From: Porodaedalea pini
Lineage: Eukaryota; Basidiomycota; Agaricomycetes; Hymenochaetales; Hymenochaetaceae
DNA: 64,000 bases
Assembly: GCA_002794775.1 (NCBI GenBank)
Contig: NBAY01000084.1
Location: forward strand, 1-64,000
Reading direction: 5' to 3'
Shown: positions 1 to 10,649 of the stretch, piece after piece
How positions within the stretch are numbered: the stretch's first letter is position 1
Layout of the letters: the number at the start of each line of letters is the position of its first letter
The notes under the pieces: model-generated
The model's input: only the letters and a program-made list of their open reading frames with translations
What the model was told of the DNA's origin: nothing
Databases searched by the model: none
Program-made: the position numbers and the translations under genes

Positions 1-1133
1 CTAGGAGCCCACCAACCACCCCACCCATCACCAACACCATCGCCTATCATGGCGGAACCCAAGCCCCAGACGCACCAGTGGCCGGAGCTCCGACGATCTC
101 AAACGACATGATGCAGGAGATCATCAATGCGCTACATGGCCTAGGATTACTAGCAACCCCCACGCCAGCAGCTGCAGCAGCACCTGTCCCTCCACCAACA
201 AGCCGCAGTGGAGGAAGACACATCGCCAAACCCGAGGCATTCAACGGGCGAGACTATAAGAAGTTCGAACGTGCCATCACCCTTTACGTTGAAGCTAACG
301 CAGAGGACTTCGTGAACGACAAGGACTACTTCCTTTTCGTGTTATCGTTCATGACGGAAGGCTCGGCTGCACTCTGGGCACAGAACTTCCTGGAAAGCAT
401 CAAAATGGATGGCTATCTGATCTTTTCACTCGTCAGTCGCCAGAAGTTCAACGAACAACTGGAGAAAGTGTTCGGAGATCCGAACGAACGCATGAACGCC
501 ATGCAGAAATTGGACAGCTGGAAACACACCCGGGACATCACAGCCGACCAATTCTTCCAGCAGTTCGATATCTATCGCCGTGCGGCAGGATACAGCGATG
601 ACGCCAAAAATGACGACACCCTCATCCACAAACTGACGAAAGCCTTGGATAGAGAGATCGTATACCGGATCGAAATGAGTGACACAGTCCCAACCACGTA
701 CAAAGGCTGGCAAGAAAAAGCCATTCGATTTGACAACGCTAGACGTCAGATGAAAGCCATTGAACAAATGCGCGCTGCCCCGTCCAGACCTCAGGCACCC
801 CCACCAAAACCTGCCCAGACATTCGCACCTAGAATCCCCAAAAGGCGCGATGCCACCGGAGTCACATACGGAGGCATGGGGAAGCCGATGGACGTCTCAC
901 TCAAAGAGCTGAGGAAAGCAGGACTCTGCTACTACTGCAAAGAATCTGGGCATCTACAGAGGAATTGCCCAATGCAGAAGAAGGTGATAAGGGCTGTGTT
1001 AATGGGGATGGAACCCCGAGAGAGAAAAGTCTGGGCAGACGAGACCGCGACGCTCAAGGAGTCAGACTTTGCGGAGGAAGAAGAGGAGGCGCTCTTTGAG
1101 CAGGAGTTGGATTTTGCGGAGCCCCAGCAGTGA
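1..1133 (+). CDS. Gag polyprotein of the chromovirus, 5'-partial
   Basis: The frame starting at base 3 is open to a TGA at 1131-1133. Its N-terminus is outside the window: no ATG lies in this frame near the edge, and the ATG at 49 belongs to another frame. A retrotransposon Gag region runs through the middle and is followed by one CCHC zinc knuckle (C-x2-C-x4-H-x4-C, bases 927-968, motif CYYCKESGHLQRNC), which binds nucleic acid in particle assembly. The C-terminal tail is very acidic. The stop overlaps the beginning of the pol frame by a few bases, which suggests a programmed frameshift or re-initiation to make Pol. Confidence 0.93.
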   Translation, partial: RSPPTTPPITNTIAYHGGTQAPDAPVAGAPTISNDMMQEIINALHGLGLLATPTPAAAAAPVPPPTSRSGGRHIAKPEAFNGRDYKKFERAITLYVEANAEDFVNDKDYFLFVLSFMTEGSAALWAQNFLESIKMDGYLIFSLVSRQKFNEQLEKVFGDPNERMNAMQKLDSWKHTRDITADQFFQQFDIYRRAAGYSDDAKNDDTLIHKLTKALDREIVYRIEMSDTVPTTYKGWQEKAIRFDNARRQMKAIEQMRAAPSRPQAPPPKPAQTFAPRIPKRRDATGVTYGGMGKPMDVSLKELRKAGLCYYCKESGHLQRNCPMQKKVIRAVLMGMEPRERKVWADETATLKESDFAEEEEEALFEQELDFAEPQQ

Positions 1134-4100
1134 ACACGGCACTGACTGGGATAGGTTCAGTTTCGGTTTTTCAAACGGCCATTTTTGATAATTCTATGGA
1201 CTCTGTAGATAATTTAGATAAAACACAAAAAAATGTAAAAAGCAATGTCACTCGCAAAAATATTCCTTCTGTTCCTGTACCAGTAGCTAGTAGTGTAGAT
1301 ATGCCTACATGTAACAACACTTCTGCCTCATCATCTTGTTCTACTCCTGTGTCAAAAAATCATGTAAAACCCTATTCCGAATCTTTTAATTCTATTTCTT
1401 CCTTGGCCGGAACTGAACCGAAATCCATGAAAAATGAAAACTCGTCGAAACAAGCTGAGAGGAAGTCCCGGAGAGATCGCCCTGTCCCCTTTACTGCCCC
1501 ATGGGTGGTACAGCGTCTCAAAGAGGATAAACTCGAAAGTGCTTTAACGACTCTCCAAGTGTGGATGAAACAGCAGAGGCATGCTGAAGCGAATGAAGAG
1601 ACGGTGCATCAAATCATTGCGCTAGAAGAATCAGATGCCGTGGCAGCTGTTAGGGACCTGAGGGGTCCGAAATGGTTCGTAAGAGGGTCTCGGGGGCAAC
1701 AGCTCATGGTACCGATTCTCCTTCAAACGACCGACACCGGTAACCAGTTCAAGGTAGACGCCCTACTGGACAGTGGCTGCACTGGCTCGTGTATCAACCG
1801 ATCCTTCGTCGAAAAGCATCAGATCAGGACAAAAAAGACACCCATCCCAATCCGAGTCTATAATGCTGACGGCACGCTCAACAAGGACGGCTCGATCACA
1901 GAGTTTGTGGAAATGCGCATGACAATTAAGGATCATTCAGAGCGCATCCACTTCGCAGTCACAGATCTAGGGAAAACAGATGTGTTCATCGGACATGAAT
2001 GGTTAAAGCTGCACAATCCCAACATCGACTGGCAAAAATCAACGATCGAATTCGATCGATGCCCCGATGTATGCGGCTATATCCGTAGTCTAGAGGACAT
2101 TGATGCAGACCCCGACGAAAACCTTGATTTGGTGGAACTTGAAGACGGCGATCAGCTCTTCCTCTTCGATTGGGACAGGTACATTAAGTCCGATCTGAGA
2201 AAAGCGCTGAAGGTCAGACAACAGGTGCTCGAGGAAGTCCCAAACTATGTCAAAGAGTTCGCGGACGTCTTCAGTGAACAGGAATTTGATCAGTTACCAG
2301 AGAGACGCCCTTGGGATCATGCTATTGAACTCAAGCCGGGTTCAAAGCTCTCTGACTGTAAAATCTACCCGCTCAGTCCATCCGAACAGGTGGCACTGGA
2401 CAAATTCCTCACCGAAAACTTGAGAACTGGCCGTATTCGTAACTCTCAATCTGAGATGGCATCCCCCTTCTTCTTCATAAAAAAGAAGGATGGCAAGCTT
2501 CGCCCCGTACAGGATTATCGCCGGCTCAACGAGATGACGGTTAGGAACAAATACCCGTTACCTCTAATCCAAGAGCTCATCGACAAAACAAAACAGGCGA
2601 AATTCTTCACGAAGCTTGACATACGTTGGGGTTACAATAACATTTGGATTCGAGAGGGTGACGAGCATAAAGCCACCTTCAGGACAAACCGCAGTCTATT
2701 CAAACCAACGGTCATGTTTTTTGGTCTCACAAACTCACCGGCAACCTTCCAAGGATTCATGAACGAGATCTTCCGAGAACTCATCAATGATGGACATGTC
2801 ATAGTCTACATGGATGACATTCTGATCTTCGCACGAACTCACGAACATCATGACAAACTCGTCCGACAAGTCCTGGAAGTGTTGCGAGCAAACAAGTTGT
2901 TCTTAAAGCCAGAAAAGTGCAGCTTCGCTCAAGAGACTGTGAACTATCTTGGGCATATCCTTGGCAATGGACAGATTCACATGGATCCAGCCAAAGTGGC
3001 AGGTGTAAAAGATTGGCCAGTGCCTAAGAACAAGAAAGAACTACAGTCTTTCCTTGGGTTCTGCAACTATTACCGCCGCTTTATCCTAGCATTCAGTCAT
3101 TATGCAAAGCCCTTGACAGTGTTGACCGGAGATGTAGAGTGGAAGTGGGAGGTGGAGCAACAGGAGGCCTTTGAACGTCTGAAGCAGAAGCTCTGTGAAG
3201 AACCCGTACTCACAGTGCCTACTGATGACGGTCAATTTCGAGTGGAGGCCGATTCGTCGCATTTCGCTAACGGCGCCATTCTGTCCCAATTCATTGACGG
3301 AAAGTGGCATCCAATCGCATACCGATCGCAAGCGCTTAGCCAAGCAGAGCGCAACTACGAAATCTATGACAAAGAGATGTTCGCAATCATGTGCGCACTG
3401 GATGACTGGCGACAATATCTTCTAGGGGCAACGCAAACCTTCGAAATCTGGTCGGATCACCTCAACCTCCAGTATTTCCGAAAACCCCAGAAGATTAACC
3501 ACCGACAAGCAAGATGGCTACAGGAGTTAGCAGACTACGACTTCAAACTGTTCCATAAACCAGGTGCCCTGATGACTAAGGCTGACCTCCTCTCGAGACG
3601 AGCAGATCATGAGAGGGGGGAGAACGACAATATCAACATCGTTTTGCTCAAGCCGGACCTATTTGTAAACGAAACACTGCTAGAAGCGCTGGATGCAGAC
3701 TTTGTTAAACGAATTAAAAGGGTACGAAACAACAGGGACAGAGCAGTTGTGAAGGCGTTAGAGTGGAAGGAACGAGAATGGGATGAAGAAGAAGGGTTGT
3801 TGATGTGGAAGGGCAGGATCTACGTGCCGAAAGACCATAAACTCCGAGAAGACATCATTCGAAACCATCACGACAGCACGCTTGCAGGACACCCAGGACG
3901 CTACAAGACCCATGAGTTGATCACATGCAACTACTGGTGGCCAGGAATCCAACGAGATGTTCGAATATATGTCGAGGGATGTGATGCGTGCCAACGTACC
4001 AAGGCACACAGAGCGAAACCGCATAATCCCCTGAACCCGAACGAGATCCCGAAAGGTCCGTGGGAAATCGTCACAGCAGACCTGATCGGCGAACTACCCG

Positions 4101-5269
4101 AGTCCAATGGGCATAACGCAATCTGTGTCTTCGTTGACAGGTTCAGTAAACAGGTGCATGCGATCCCTACCTCTGTGAGCATAACGTCGGAAGGAATGGC
4201 GAGACTCTATCGGGATCATGTCTTCAGGCTACACGGCATACCGCGCAAGTTTATTCATGACAGAGGATCACAGTTCGAGTCCAAATTCATGAACGAACTA
4301 TACCGGTTACTGGGCATCGAGGGAAACCCGTCAACGGCATATCACCCACAGACAGATGGTCAGACAGAACAGATAAACCAAGAGATTGAACAGTACCTTC
4401 ATCTCTTTGTTAACCACCATCAGTCAGACTGGGCGGAATGGCTTGCGCTAGCGGAATTCGCGTACAATGACAAAGAACAAATGTCGACAGGAGCGTCACC
4501 CTTTTTCGTCAACCATGGGAGACACCCATATAAGGGCACGAATCCTAGACGCGAATCGACCAATGAGTCCGCTAAGCAGTTTGCCGACCGGATGGCCAAG
4601 ATCAGGGAGGAAACCGAATCGGCGTTAAAGCATGCGGCTGAAACCATGAAGCGCTTCTATGACAGGATGAAGGGAGAATCCATCGAGTATAAACCTGGGG
4701 ATAAGGTCATGCTCAAAGGAACTCACTTAAAGACAGATCGTCCTATGAAGAAGCTGGGAGATAAACGCTATGGGCCTTTCATCGTCGAAAAGAAAATCGG
4801 CACATCAGCATATAGGCTCAAACTTCCACGTACATGGAAAAAAGTCTATACAGTTTTCAATGAAGTGCTCCTCTCCCCATACCACGAGCTGCAGTATACG
4901 TCGCAAAAACAAGATCCTCCACCCCCGCCCGAGATCATTGATGATGTGCCGGAATATGAGGTCGAAAAGGTTGTCGACTCCAAACTTGTGCGAGGGAAGC
5001 TCAAATACCTCGTACATTGGAAAGGGTATCCGAACGAAGAACGCACCTGGGAGCCAATTGAGAATTTGATAAACTCTCAAAAAGCCATTGACGAATTTCA
5101 TAAATCGACTCCCAGTGCTCCTCGCACCCTCAACACCCTAGAGATGTCACAGCTGAAGTTCCGACCCGTATTTGAAATGACGGAGCCTGAGAGACAGGAA
5201 GGAGTGGCACAGTGGTGGGCCGGTAAGTTCCAGGGTAGGGAACAAGGGCGATCGGGACACCCGCCTTGA
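1130..5269 (+). CDS. Pol polyprotein (PR-RT-RNase H-IN-chromodomain)
   Basis: About 1,380 codons are open to TGA at 5267-5269. Counting from 1130, domains in order are: a low-complexity Ser/Thr-rich region (about 1-110); an aspartic protease with the active-site triplet DSG (about residue 210); reverse transcriptase with YMDD (about 560); RNase H beginning near 705; an integrase HHCC zinc finger (about 912-960); the DDE integrase core (D in TADLIGEL near 982, D in IHDRGSQF, E in EQINQEIEQY); and a chromodomain (about 1275-1315, with YLVHWKGY and RTWEPIENL). Every catalytic residue checked is present. The start is uncertain: the frame overlaps gag and the first ATG is at about 1196, so synthesis as a Gag-Pol fusion is likely. 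Confidence 0.95.
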   Translation: MNTALTGIGSVSVFQTAIFDNSMDSVDNLDKTQKNVKSNVTRKNIPSVPVPVASSVDMPTCNNTSASSSCSTPVSKNHVKPYSESFNSISSLAGTEPKSMKNENSSKQAERKSRRDRPVPFTAPWVVQRLKEDKLESALTTLQVWMKQQRHAEANEETVHQIIALEESDAVAAVRDLRGPKWFVRGSRGQQLMVPILLQTTDTGNQFKVDALLDSGCTGSCINRSFVEKHQIRTKKTPIPIRVYNADGTLNKDGSITEFVEMRMTIKDHSERIHFAVTDLGKTDVFIGHEWLKLHNPNIDWQKSTIEFDRCPDVCGYIRSLEDIDADPDENLDLVELEDGDQLFLFDWDRYIKSDLRKALKVRQQVLEEVPNYVKEFADVFSEQEFDQLPERRPWDHAIELKPGSKLSDCKIYPLSPSEQVALDKFLTENLRTGRIRNSQSEMASPFFFIKKKDGKLRPVQDYRRLNEMTVRNKYPLPLIQELIDKTKQAKFFTKLDIRWGYNNIWIREGDEHKATFRTNRSLFKPTVMFFGLTNSPATFQGFMNEIFRELINDGHVIVYMDDILIFARTHEHHDKLVRQVLEVLRANKLFLKPEKCSFAQETVNYLGHILGNGQIHMDPAKVAGVKDWPVPKNKKELQSFLGFCNYYRRFILAFSHYAKPLTVLTGDVEWKWEVEQQEAFERLKQKLCEEPVLTVPTDDGQFRVEADSSHFANGAILSQFIDGKWHPIAYRSQALSQAERNYEIYDKEMFAIMCALDDWRQYLLGATQTFEIWSDHLNLQYFRKPQKINHRQARWLQELADYDFKLFHKPGALMTKADLLSRRADHERGENDNINIVLLKPDLFVNETLLEALDADFVKRIKRVRNNRDRAVVKALEWKEREWDEEEGLLMWKGRIYVPKDHKLREDIIRNHHDSTLAGHPGRYKTHELITCNYWWPGIQRDVRIYVEGCDACQRTKAHRAKPHNPLNPNEIPKGPWEIVTADLIGELPESNGHNAICVFVDRFSKQVHAIPTSVSITSEGMARLYRDHVFRLHGIPRKFIHDRGSQFESKFMNELYRLLGIEGNPSTAYHPQTDGQTEQINQEIEQYLHLFVNHHQSDWAEWLALAEFAYNDKEQMSTGASPFFVNHGRHPYKGTNPRRESTNESAKQFADRMAKIREETESALKHAAETMKRFYDRMKGESIEYKPGDKVMLKGTHLKTDRPMKKLGDKRYGPFIVEKKIGTSAYRLKLPRTWKKVYTVFNEVLLSPYHELQYTSQKQDPPPPPEIIDDVPEYEVEKVVDSKLVRGKLKYLVHWKGYPNEERTWEPIENLINSQKAIDEFHKSTPSAPRTLNTLEMSQLKFRPVFEMTEPERQEGVAQWWAGKFQGREQGRSGHPP

Positions 5270-5278
5270 AGGGGAGGG
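5269..5278 (+). other. Polypurine tract of the chromovirus
   Basis: A run of purines (AAGGGGAGGG) lies immediately after the pol stop and three bases before the 3' LTR. This is the standard place for the plus-strand primer of an LTR retrotransposon. Confidence 0.75.
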
Positions 5279-5281
5279 TCA

Positions 5282-5730
5282 TGTCATGGATGCTTTTTAA
5301 TTATTTTATTCTCTTATCATTTTCCCTTATCTTATCTTATCATATCTTATCCACTCATTACTAATCACACCTATTTCGACTTACTCATATCCATTACGCC
5401 CCTTTCTCACACTGTCATTATTCGCTGACTGATACTATGACGCTATTGTTCTACAAAGTTCCACGACATTCTTTCATCTATCTTTATGTAGTAGCTAATT
5501 CCCTGGTCCGTGCGCAGCCGCTGCAGGGTATATAAGTAGGTAGTCCTCCTGTACTTATCCCTTAGTTTTGACCTGGTCAATTCTACCTGGCTACGTCCAG
5601 AAGCTGCCCCCTTACCTCTGCACTGTGTCAGTTCCCCTGGCTCACCGTTCTCTCTCTTTCCTCCCTCCTCCTCTGACTGAGTTCCGCGCGACCCGGCTAC
5701 CCCTTGCGTACCCGTAGTCCGTCGCTGACA
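5282..5730 (+). repeat. 3' LTR of the chromovirus (449 bp)
   Basis: The segment starts TGTCA and ends TGACA, a five-base inverted repeat of the TG...CA kind expected at LTR ends. It follows the polypurine tract, and its right edge coincides with the point where the older element's RT frame continues. It contains a TATA-like box (TATATAAG, 5529-5536) and a pyrimidine-rich downstream part. The matching 5' LTR is outside the window, so the boundaries rest on the terminal repeat and the clean junction. Confidence 0.88.
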
Positions 5731-7762
5731 GCCGGCCCTTTTATGGGTACATCGTCAATGTATGGGAATGCCACGTCCGGGATTTCGTCCTTCAGAATGA
5801 ATGTGACATCGGCGTGCATGATTTGCTGGGAGTTCGTATACCCCATGGGAATCGATGTGAGTCGGAATGCTCCTAGTGGCGTCTGGAATGTCATTATGTC
5901 CCTACTTCGTATGGCGAGTTTTCTTTGGTCGAACGCTACGAATAAGTCCAAAGTTGTATAACAGGATCGGCCCCCGAAAGACTCGGCGATGTGTTCTGTT
6001 GGATATGGTACCAATGGATCTCGTATCGTGACTGCGTTTAGAGGTTGAAGATTGTGGACTATTCTCAGCGACTTTCCGTCCTTCTTTACTACGCAGAACC
6101 ACCTGGATCGATACGATGAGTTTGATGGTTCGTAAACACCGGACATGATTTTGTCTTTGATGATTGCGACGACCCTGTCAAATATTCCCGGTGGGATAGG
6201 AATATTCTTCAGTACCCATGGAATATGTTCGATCGTTGGGATAAGGACTGGGGCGAAGTAGTCGTAGTCGAGTGCGCCCTTTTCTGTTTCGTCCCACGCG
6301 AACGCCATTTCCTGCGTACGGATGACCCACCACGCAAGATCCTTTTCTTCAGGGAGTAGGAATCTGGCCGGGTCTATGTTCATTTCGTCGTATCATTCCT
6401 GGGTGAGTCTTTTCCCAGGTGAGAATGGTGGCGGATGGGTCGGCAGTTCCGGAAGGTCCTTCAGAGGATTGGGGTGTTGTGTCCTGGTGATTCGATATTC
6501 TTCGGGGAGTGTGGTTGGAACCGGCTTTATACGATCGGCGACCTTTTTGTACTTGTAGAATGGCTGAGTCGTTCGGCGGGTCTGATTTTTTCGAGGAAGT
6601 AGAGATTCGTTGTCGTATGGGTGATTAATGGAGAATAGTCCTGTTCCGCCGTTCGTTTGGATTTTGTTGTTTTTTGTATTTTGTTTTGATTTTACGCCTC
6701 CCTTTTCTGTGATGGTGATTTCAATAGACTGCCTGTCAAAAGAAATATGTACTGCGTCTGACTCCGGGATATTTGTGGTATAGCATGGTTGCATCTCTGG
6801 TTCGTCTCGTCGATATTGTACTGATTCATCGACTATCAAAAATCCTCGTTCTCAGCTGGTTGCTTTCGGCGTGTTCGTTCTCGAGTTGGAATTGATACAT
6901 CTTCTTCCGTTACCGGGTGGATTAGTTCTAGTACCTGGTCGTCGATGTCTATATCCACCAACCGAGCCTTGCAGTGTGCGAGGAACGGTCGGCCGAGTAG
7001 GATGTCGAACAGTGCCGGGTGTATGACTTGTGCTTGTACGAGTACCGAGAATCCTCCGAGTCCTATCCTGAGTCGCGGTATTAGTCCGAGCAACTGGGTC
7101 CTAGACGCATCTGCTGTTTCGATAGTGATTCGTTCATTGTTCAGAGTTGGCAATCCTAGATGTTTCCACACGTCCCACGAGAGTCCGATAAATGAAGCTC
7201 CAGTGTCGAGTAGTCCTTCTACCTCGACCTTTCCATCCAGCCATACATCGATGACTCGAATTGGTACGGTTGCTGGCGCGACTGGTTCCTTTTCCATTGT
7301 CTCGTCCGGCGATCCCGGCCTGGGTCCTACCAAGTACATGGCCGTGCCTTCATCTTCAAGATTTATTGGACTTCGCTTTGCCATCATCATATCCTTGCAC
7401 TTTCGCCTGACTTCCGGCGAGGTTGCCAACAATTCTCGACCTGATATTGACACTGTGGAATCCAAGAATCGGTGAAACACTGCATCGACCATTGCGGGGT
7501 CGTTAGCCGGTGTGCTGTATTTGAACTGAGGCCTCTGTATGTCTACCGTTGGGTTTGGATGTCCAGGCTTTGGTTCCGTCCTTTCTCGTGGTGGTGCTAC
7601 ATGGACTTGCGTAGGCTCGCTCGGTGGTAGATAGTCTGGTATTGTTTCTTTGATTGTTCTGGGCTCGACCGATTCTTTCTCCTTTCCTTGGTCTGTTTCA
7701 GTTTCCGGTACGCCCGAGTCCGTAGCTGGTTCGCGTACCTCTCGTTCTTTCGTTGGTTTCAT
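5731..7762 (-). pseudogene. Broken pol (protease-RT) of the older gypsy element
   Basis: The protease part (6836-7762) has the active-site run LLDTGASFIG and ends at a TGA at 6836-6838. The RT part continues in a different frame from about 6839. The join falls in a run of five T residues (minus strand), so a one-base homopolymer loss explains the shift. A further in-frame TGA lies at 6393-6395. The RT shows KKDGKSLRIVHNLQPLN, a TLDLFVAFDQ segment and the catalytic YIDD box, and is cut immediately after the residues PIKGPA at 5731 by the nested chromovirus. RNase H and integrase are not in the window. The protein is not expected to be made. Confidence 0.9.
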
Positions 7763-7794
7763 CGTACGCTTAGGTGAAGGAGGGTTGACTTTTC

Positions 7795-9372
7795 CTATAT
7801 TTGCCAGTCTTGCAGATCGTCTCTGCTGGCCGTGAGAATTTGCCGTATCGTCGAACCTTCCTTCCTTCCTTCCCCTACATATTCATCCTGGATTTCTTCG
7901 ATATGGGCTTCCTCCTTACATGGCTGGGTCGGCATATACATACTTGGTCCTGATATGGCGGGATAGTACGTATCGAACAAGTTTGCAGTCTGATGTGGTG
8001 GTGGATCTCGTAGCGCCGTCATATCAACAGGAAGAGTCGTACCTGGAGGGACTTCGTTCGGGTGGTCTCGGTAGTACAAGTTCATTCGATCCAGTAGAGA
8101 GGAGCCTTGAGGTCCCGGAGGTAGTCATGTTCCTCCTGGCATCACAACGAATCCTTGTGCATCCAAGGCCAATAGTTGCCGGTTCAGCAACGTGTCTCTG
8201 ATCGTACAGTCCCTGAATAGGTGTGCGGTGCTGTGGCACATGGCACACGTTCGGGGTCCTGTATTCCTTACCTGCATATTTCTAGCTGGAGGTGGGCCTC
8301 TCGGTGGTGCCCTGTACTCCTCTCGTGGTCGTCCGTAATCGTTGGGTCGCTGGTACTCCCGTGGTTCATTAGGGGCATACGGCCGATCTCGAGCGTATCG
8401 ATCCTTGTAGTCCCGTCTTCAGTACTCCTCCTTCCTTTCACCCCGGAGATCTCTTACTTCAGCTTGTAAGTCCGATACCATACGTGTGAGCAGGCTCAGT
8501 TCTGAGTCCTCTTGTTTGATAGGGTTTGGTGCGTATGGTCCAGATGCTGCGGTGACGTGTTGCTGAGTAAAGTATGGAGGTGCTGCGGGTATCCCGAATG
8601 TTCCATACTGCGGTACTGCGTAGCCTTGCTGCGCACCGGGGCCAGTTACTAGGACTCCTCCTGCTATGAGTCGGTTGAGTTCATTGTATAGTACCGGTAT
8701 ATCCCAAGGGACGCCAGCTGGGTGTCGAAAGTCAACCAACCGAAGCTGTTGTTCGAGATGCTGATTGGTGAGCCGATTCAGGCCTTCTCGATAGAACCGT
8801 TTTTGGTCTAACTCCGAAATGACTCCTTCTTGAACCAGGTATGACGTAATACGCATAAAGCTTCGATGGTATTCTCCCAGGGCAGCTGTGCTCATTAAAA
8901 CCTTGTTGGAATTCTCGGCAACAAAGTTGATTAGATCTCCGTAAGTGTATCTTATCGTTGCCGCTGGATAGAAGCCTAGGGCGGCTGTTTTGAATGATGC
9001 GAAATCATTTTGTCGTGCCTGTGGGAGAGTCGACCATAGTAATTCCTCGCGTACCGGTGCATAGTAACGTGCCCAATTGATTTTCTGTAGGTCAGTGATC
9101 CCTGCATTCGATCCTAAGATGTTAACCTCTTCAAAGAATCACGGAATCCCTTCCGGTTCTACATCGGCGTTCATTGCTGGTGCTCGTTTGTCATGTCTGT
9201 TTGGCATTGTCGCTCCTGGAACCGGAGGATTTGGTCCGGTGATCGGGAGATTTCTGGACTCGGCAAGGTCTGGAAGAGGATTGGCGACATTGGGTATGGG
9301 TTGTGTCGGTGGTGCCGTTGGTGGGGCTTGTGAAGGTCCTTGGCTCGATCCTTGTGCGGTAGAATTAGCCAT
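7795..9372 (-). pseudogene. Broken gag of the older gypsy element
   Basis: A single minus-strand frame can be followed from an ATG at 9372 (MANSTAQG) to the stop at 7795, but it is crossed by TGA codons at 9139-9141, 8419-8421 and 8125-8127. Translation across them gives a typical Gag: a Pro/Ala-rich N-terminus, a capsid-like region (YYAPVREELLWSTL and neighbours), an Arg/Pro-rich stretch, then a CCHC knuckle C-x2-C-x4-H-x4-C (CAMCHSTAHLFRDC, about 8206-8250). At each stop the neighbouring residues fit an original CGA (Arg). The gag end overlaps the pol frame, as in elements that frameshift. Confidence 0.85.
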
Positions 9373-10410
9373 GACTGCTCTGACTATTGGTGGCGCCACG
9401 ATATGGAGAGTCGGCGGAGCCGGTGTGGGTACGCGTGAGGGTGGAGTCGGCTGTTCCGGAGTCGAAGGGCAAGTTTCTGGGTATGGGTCCACGATCCTTG
9501 ATATCGCAACAGGCACCGTTCCTTCTGGAGTTGGTGGTGGTGCTGGTGGAGGTAGGTCTTCCTCCGATGTCTCGGACCGAGTTTGTGGTGATCCTGGGGT
9601 TGGTCGTCCTTCTTGGTCGGGGGTAGGATTCTCAGGTTCCGAGTTTCGTTTTGTTGGTCCTTCTATTGGTCCTCCTGTTTGAATCAGAGGTTCGTCGATC
9701 CATCTTCTGATGGCTTGTCTGCCCCAATTAAGTGGTGACCCTGGTCTTGTGGGTGACAACAATCCGAGTGACTGGTTTCGATACGGTGTTGCCGATTCTC
9801 GTGGTCCTGGCGATACCAGTCTCCTGACCACTTCTTCGGATCTGGAGCGACTTCGTTCCCTTGTTGGACTCCTGTATCCTTCGAGCCCTGGATTCTTTTC
9901 CTCGCTTTCGGGTGTTCCCCTGGGTCGTTGTGTCTGCCGACTGAGCAGTGTACTGGCGATGCTGAAATGCAACCTGTTGCCGGTTATGAAGCTTCCTGGG
10001 ATACGAAGTGATATCGGTGTTTCGATGAGATCAGGTAGGATCCTTCTAGATTCGACTGGTCGTCCTCGTTCTTGTGTGAGTTCGGGTTCAGTTACTAAGG
10101 GTGGCTGTTGTTGCTCGGTATCCTGAAGTGTGTTTTCTGGGTTGGTGATTCCAGATTGGCAAAAGGGTGACGACGACGCTTCTCTGGGAGCGTGTAAGAT
10201 TCGAGGGGTGGCTGTGGTCGGTGGACGTCCTCTTGGTCTTCCTCGGCCTTGTCCTCTGGGTGGTGGTGGTGGGTTGCTCGGTTCTTCTTGGACCTTTGCC
10301 TGTATGCGCGTAGAGCGCCGAGGAGCTTCAGACGTTGACCTGATACTTAGGCGAGGCACCTTGTCCCCCTTGCGGTGGGCTCCAATGTGTAGGGGTGCAG
10401 ACTCTTCCAA
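9373..10410 (-). other. Proline/arginine-rich leader frame upstream of gag
   Basis: About 345 codons in the gag frame are open upstream of the probable gag ATG, although no in-frame ATG opens them. The translation is Pro-, Ser- and Arg-rich with an RS-like patch (RERSRSRS). It may be an N-terminal extension reached by splicing or by a start lost to mutation, or simply biased leader sequence. Its openness, beside a gag carrying three stops, is unexpected. I do not recognise a domain. Confidence 0.45.
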
Positions 10411-10649
10411 TCTGAAGGGCGATTCAGGCTACGGCTCATGATCGACCCAAGGGGGACTGCGGTGACTCGGTATACCGAGAGGGACAACCTAAGTAGAGTG
10501 AGGTTCGAGATATGAAGACTCGGCGATACAGATATGTGCGGGATTCCGGTTGGACCAAGACTCGGACGGGTAGAATCGGCACTTGTGGCAGCGGCCAAGG
10601 GCGTTTGGTGATTGGGTGATGGAGTTCTGAGAGTCGGTGACAGAGTCAG

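Larger units (their letters stand above)
1..5730 (+). mobile_element. Ty3/gypsy chromovirus LTR retrotransposon, 5' end outside window
   Basis: The order gag, protease, reverse transcriptase, RNase H, integrase, chromodomain, polypurine tract, 3' LTR is visible in one orientation. This is the layout of Ty3/gypsy chromoviruses, whose chromodomain is thought to guide integration to particular chromatin. Both coding frames are open with no internal stop, so the copy looks young. The 5' LTR, primer-binding site and gag start lie before base 1. The element ends at 5730, exactly where the reading frame of an older minus-strand gypsy element resumes, so it inserted into that element. The expected target duplication is the five bases GCCGG at 5731-5735; its partner copy is outside the window. 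Confidence 0.95.

Noticed and set aside
9077..9682. Plus-strand open frames of 80-200 codons within 9.0-10.4 kb
   Set aside because: They are antisense shadows of the proline/glycine-rich gag and leader region; composition alone keeps them open.
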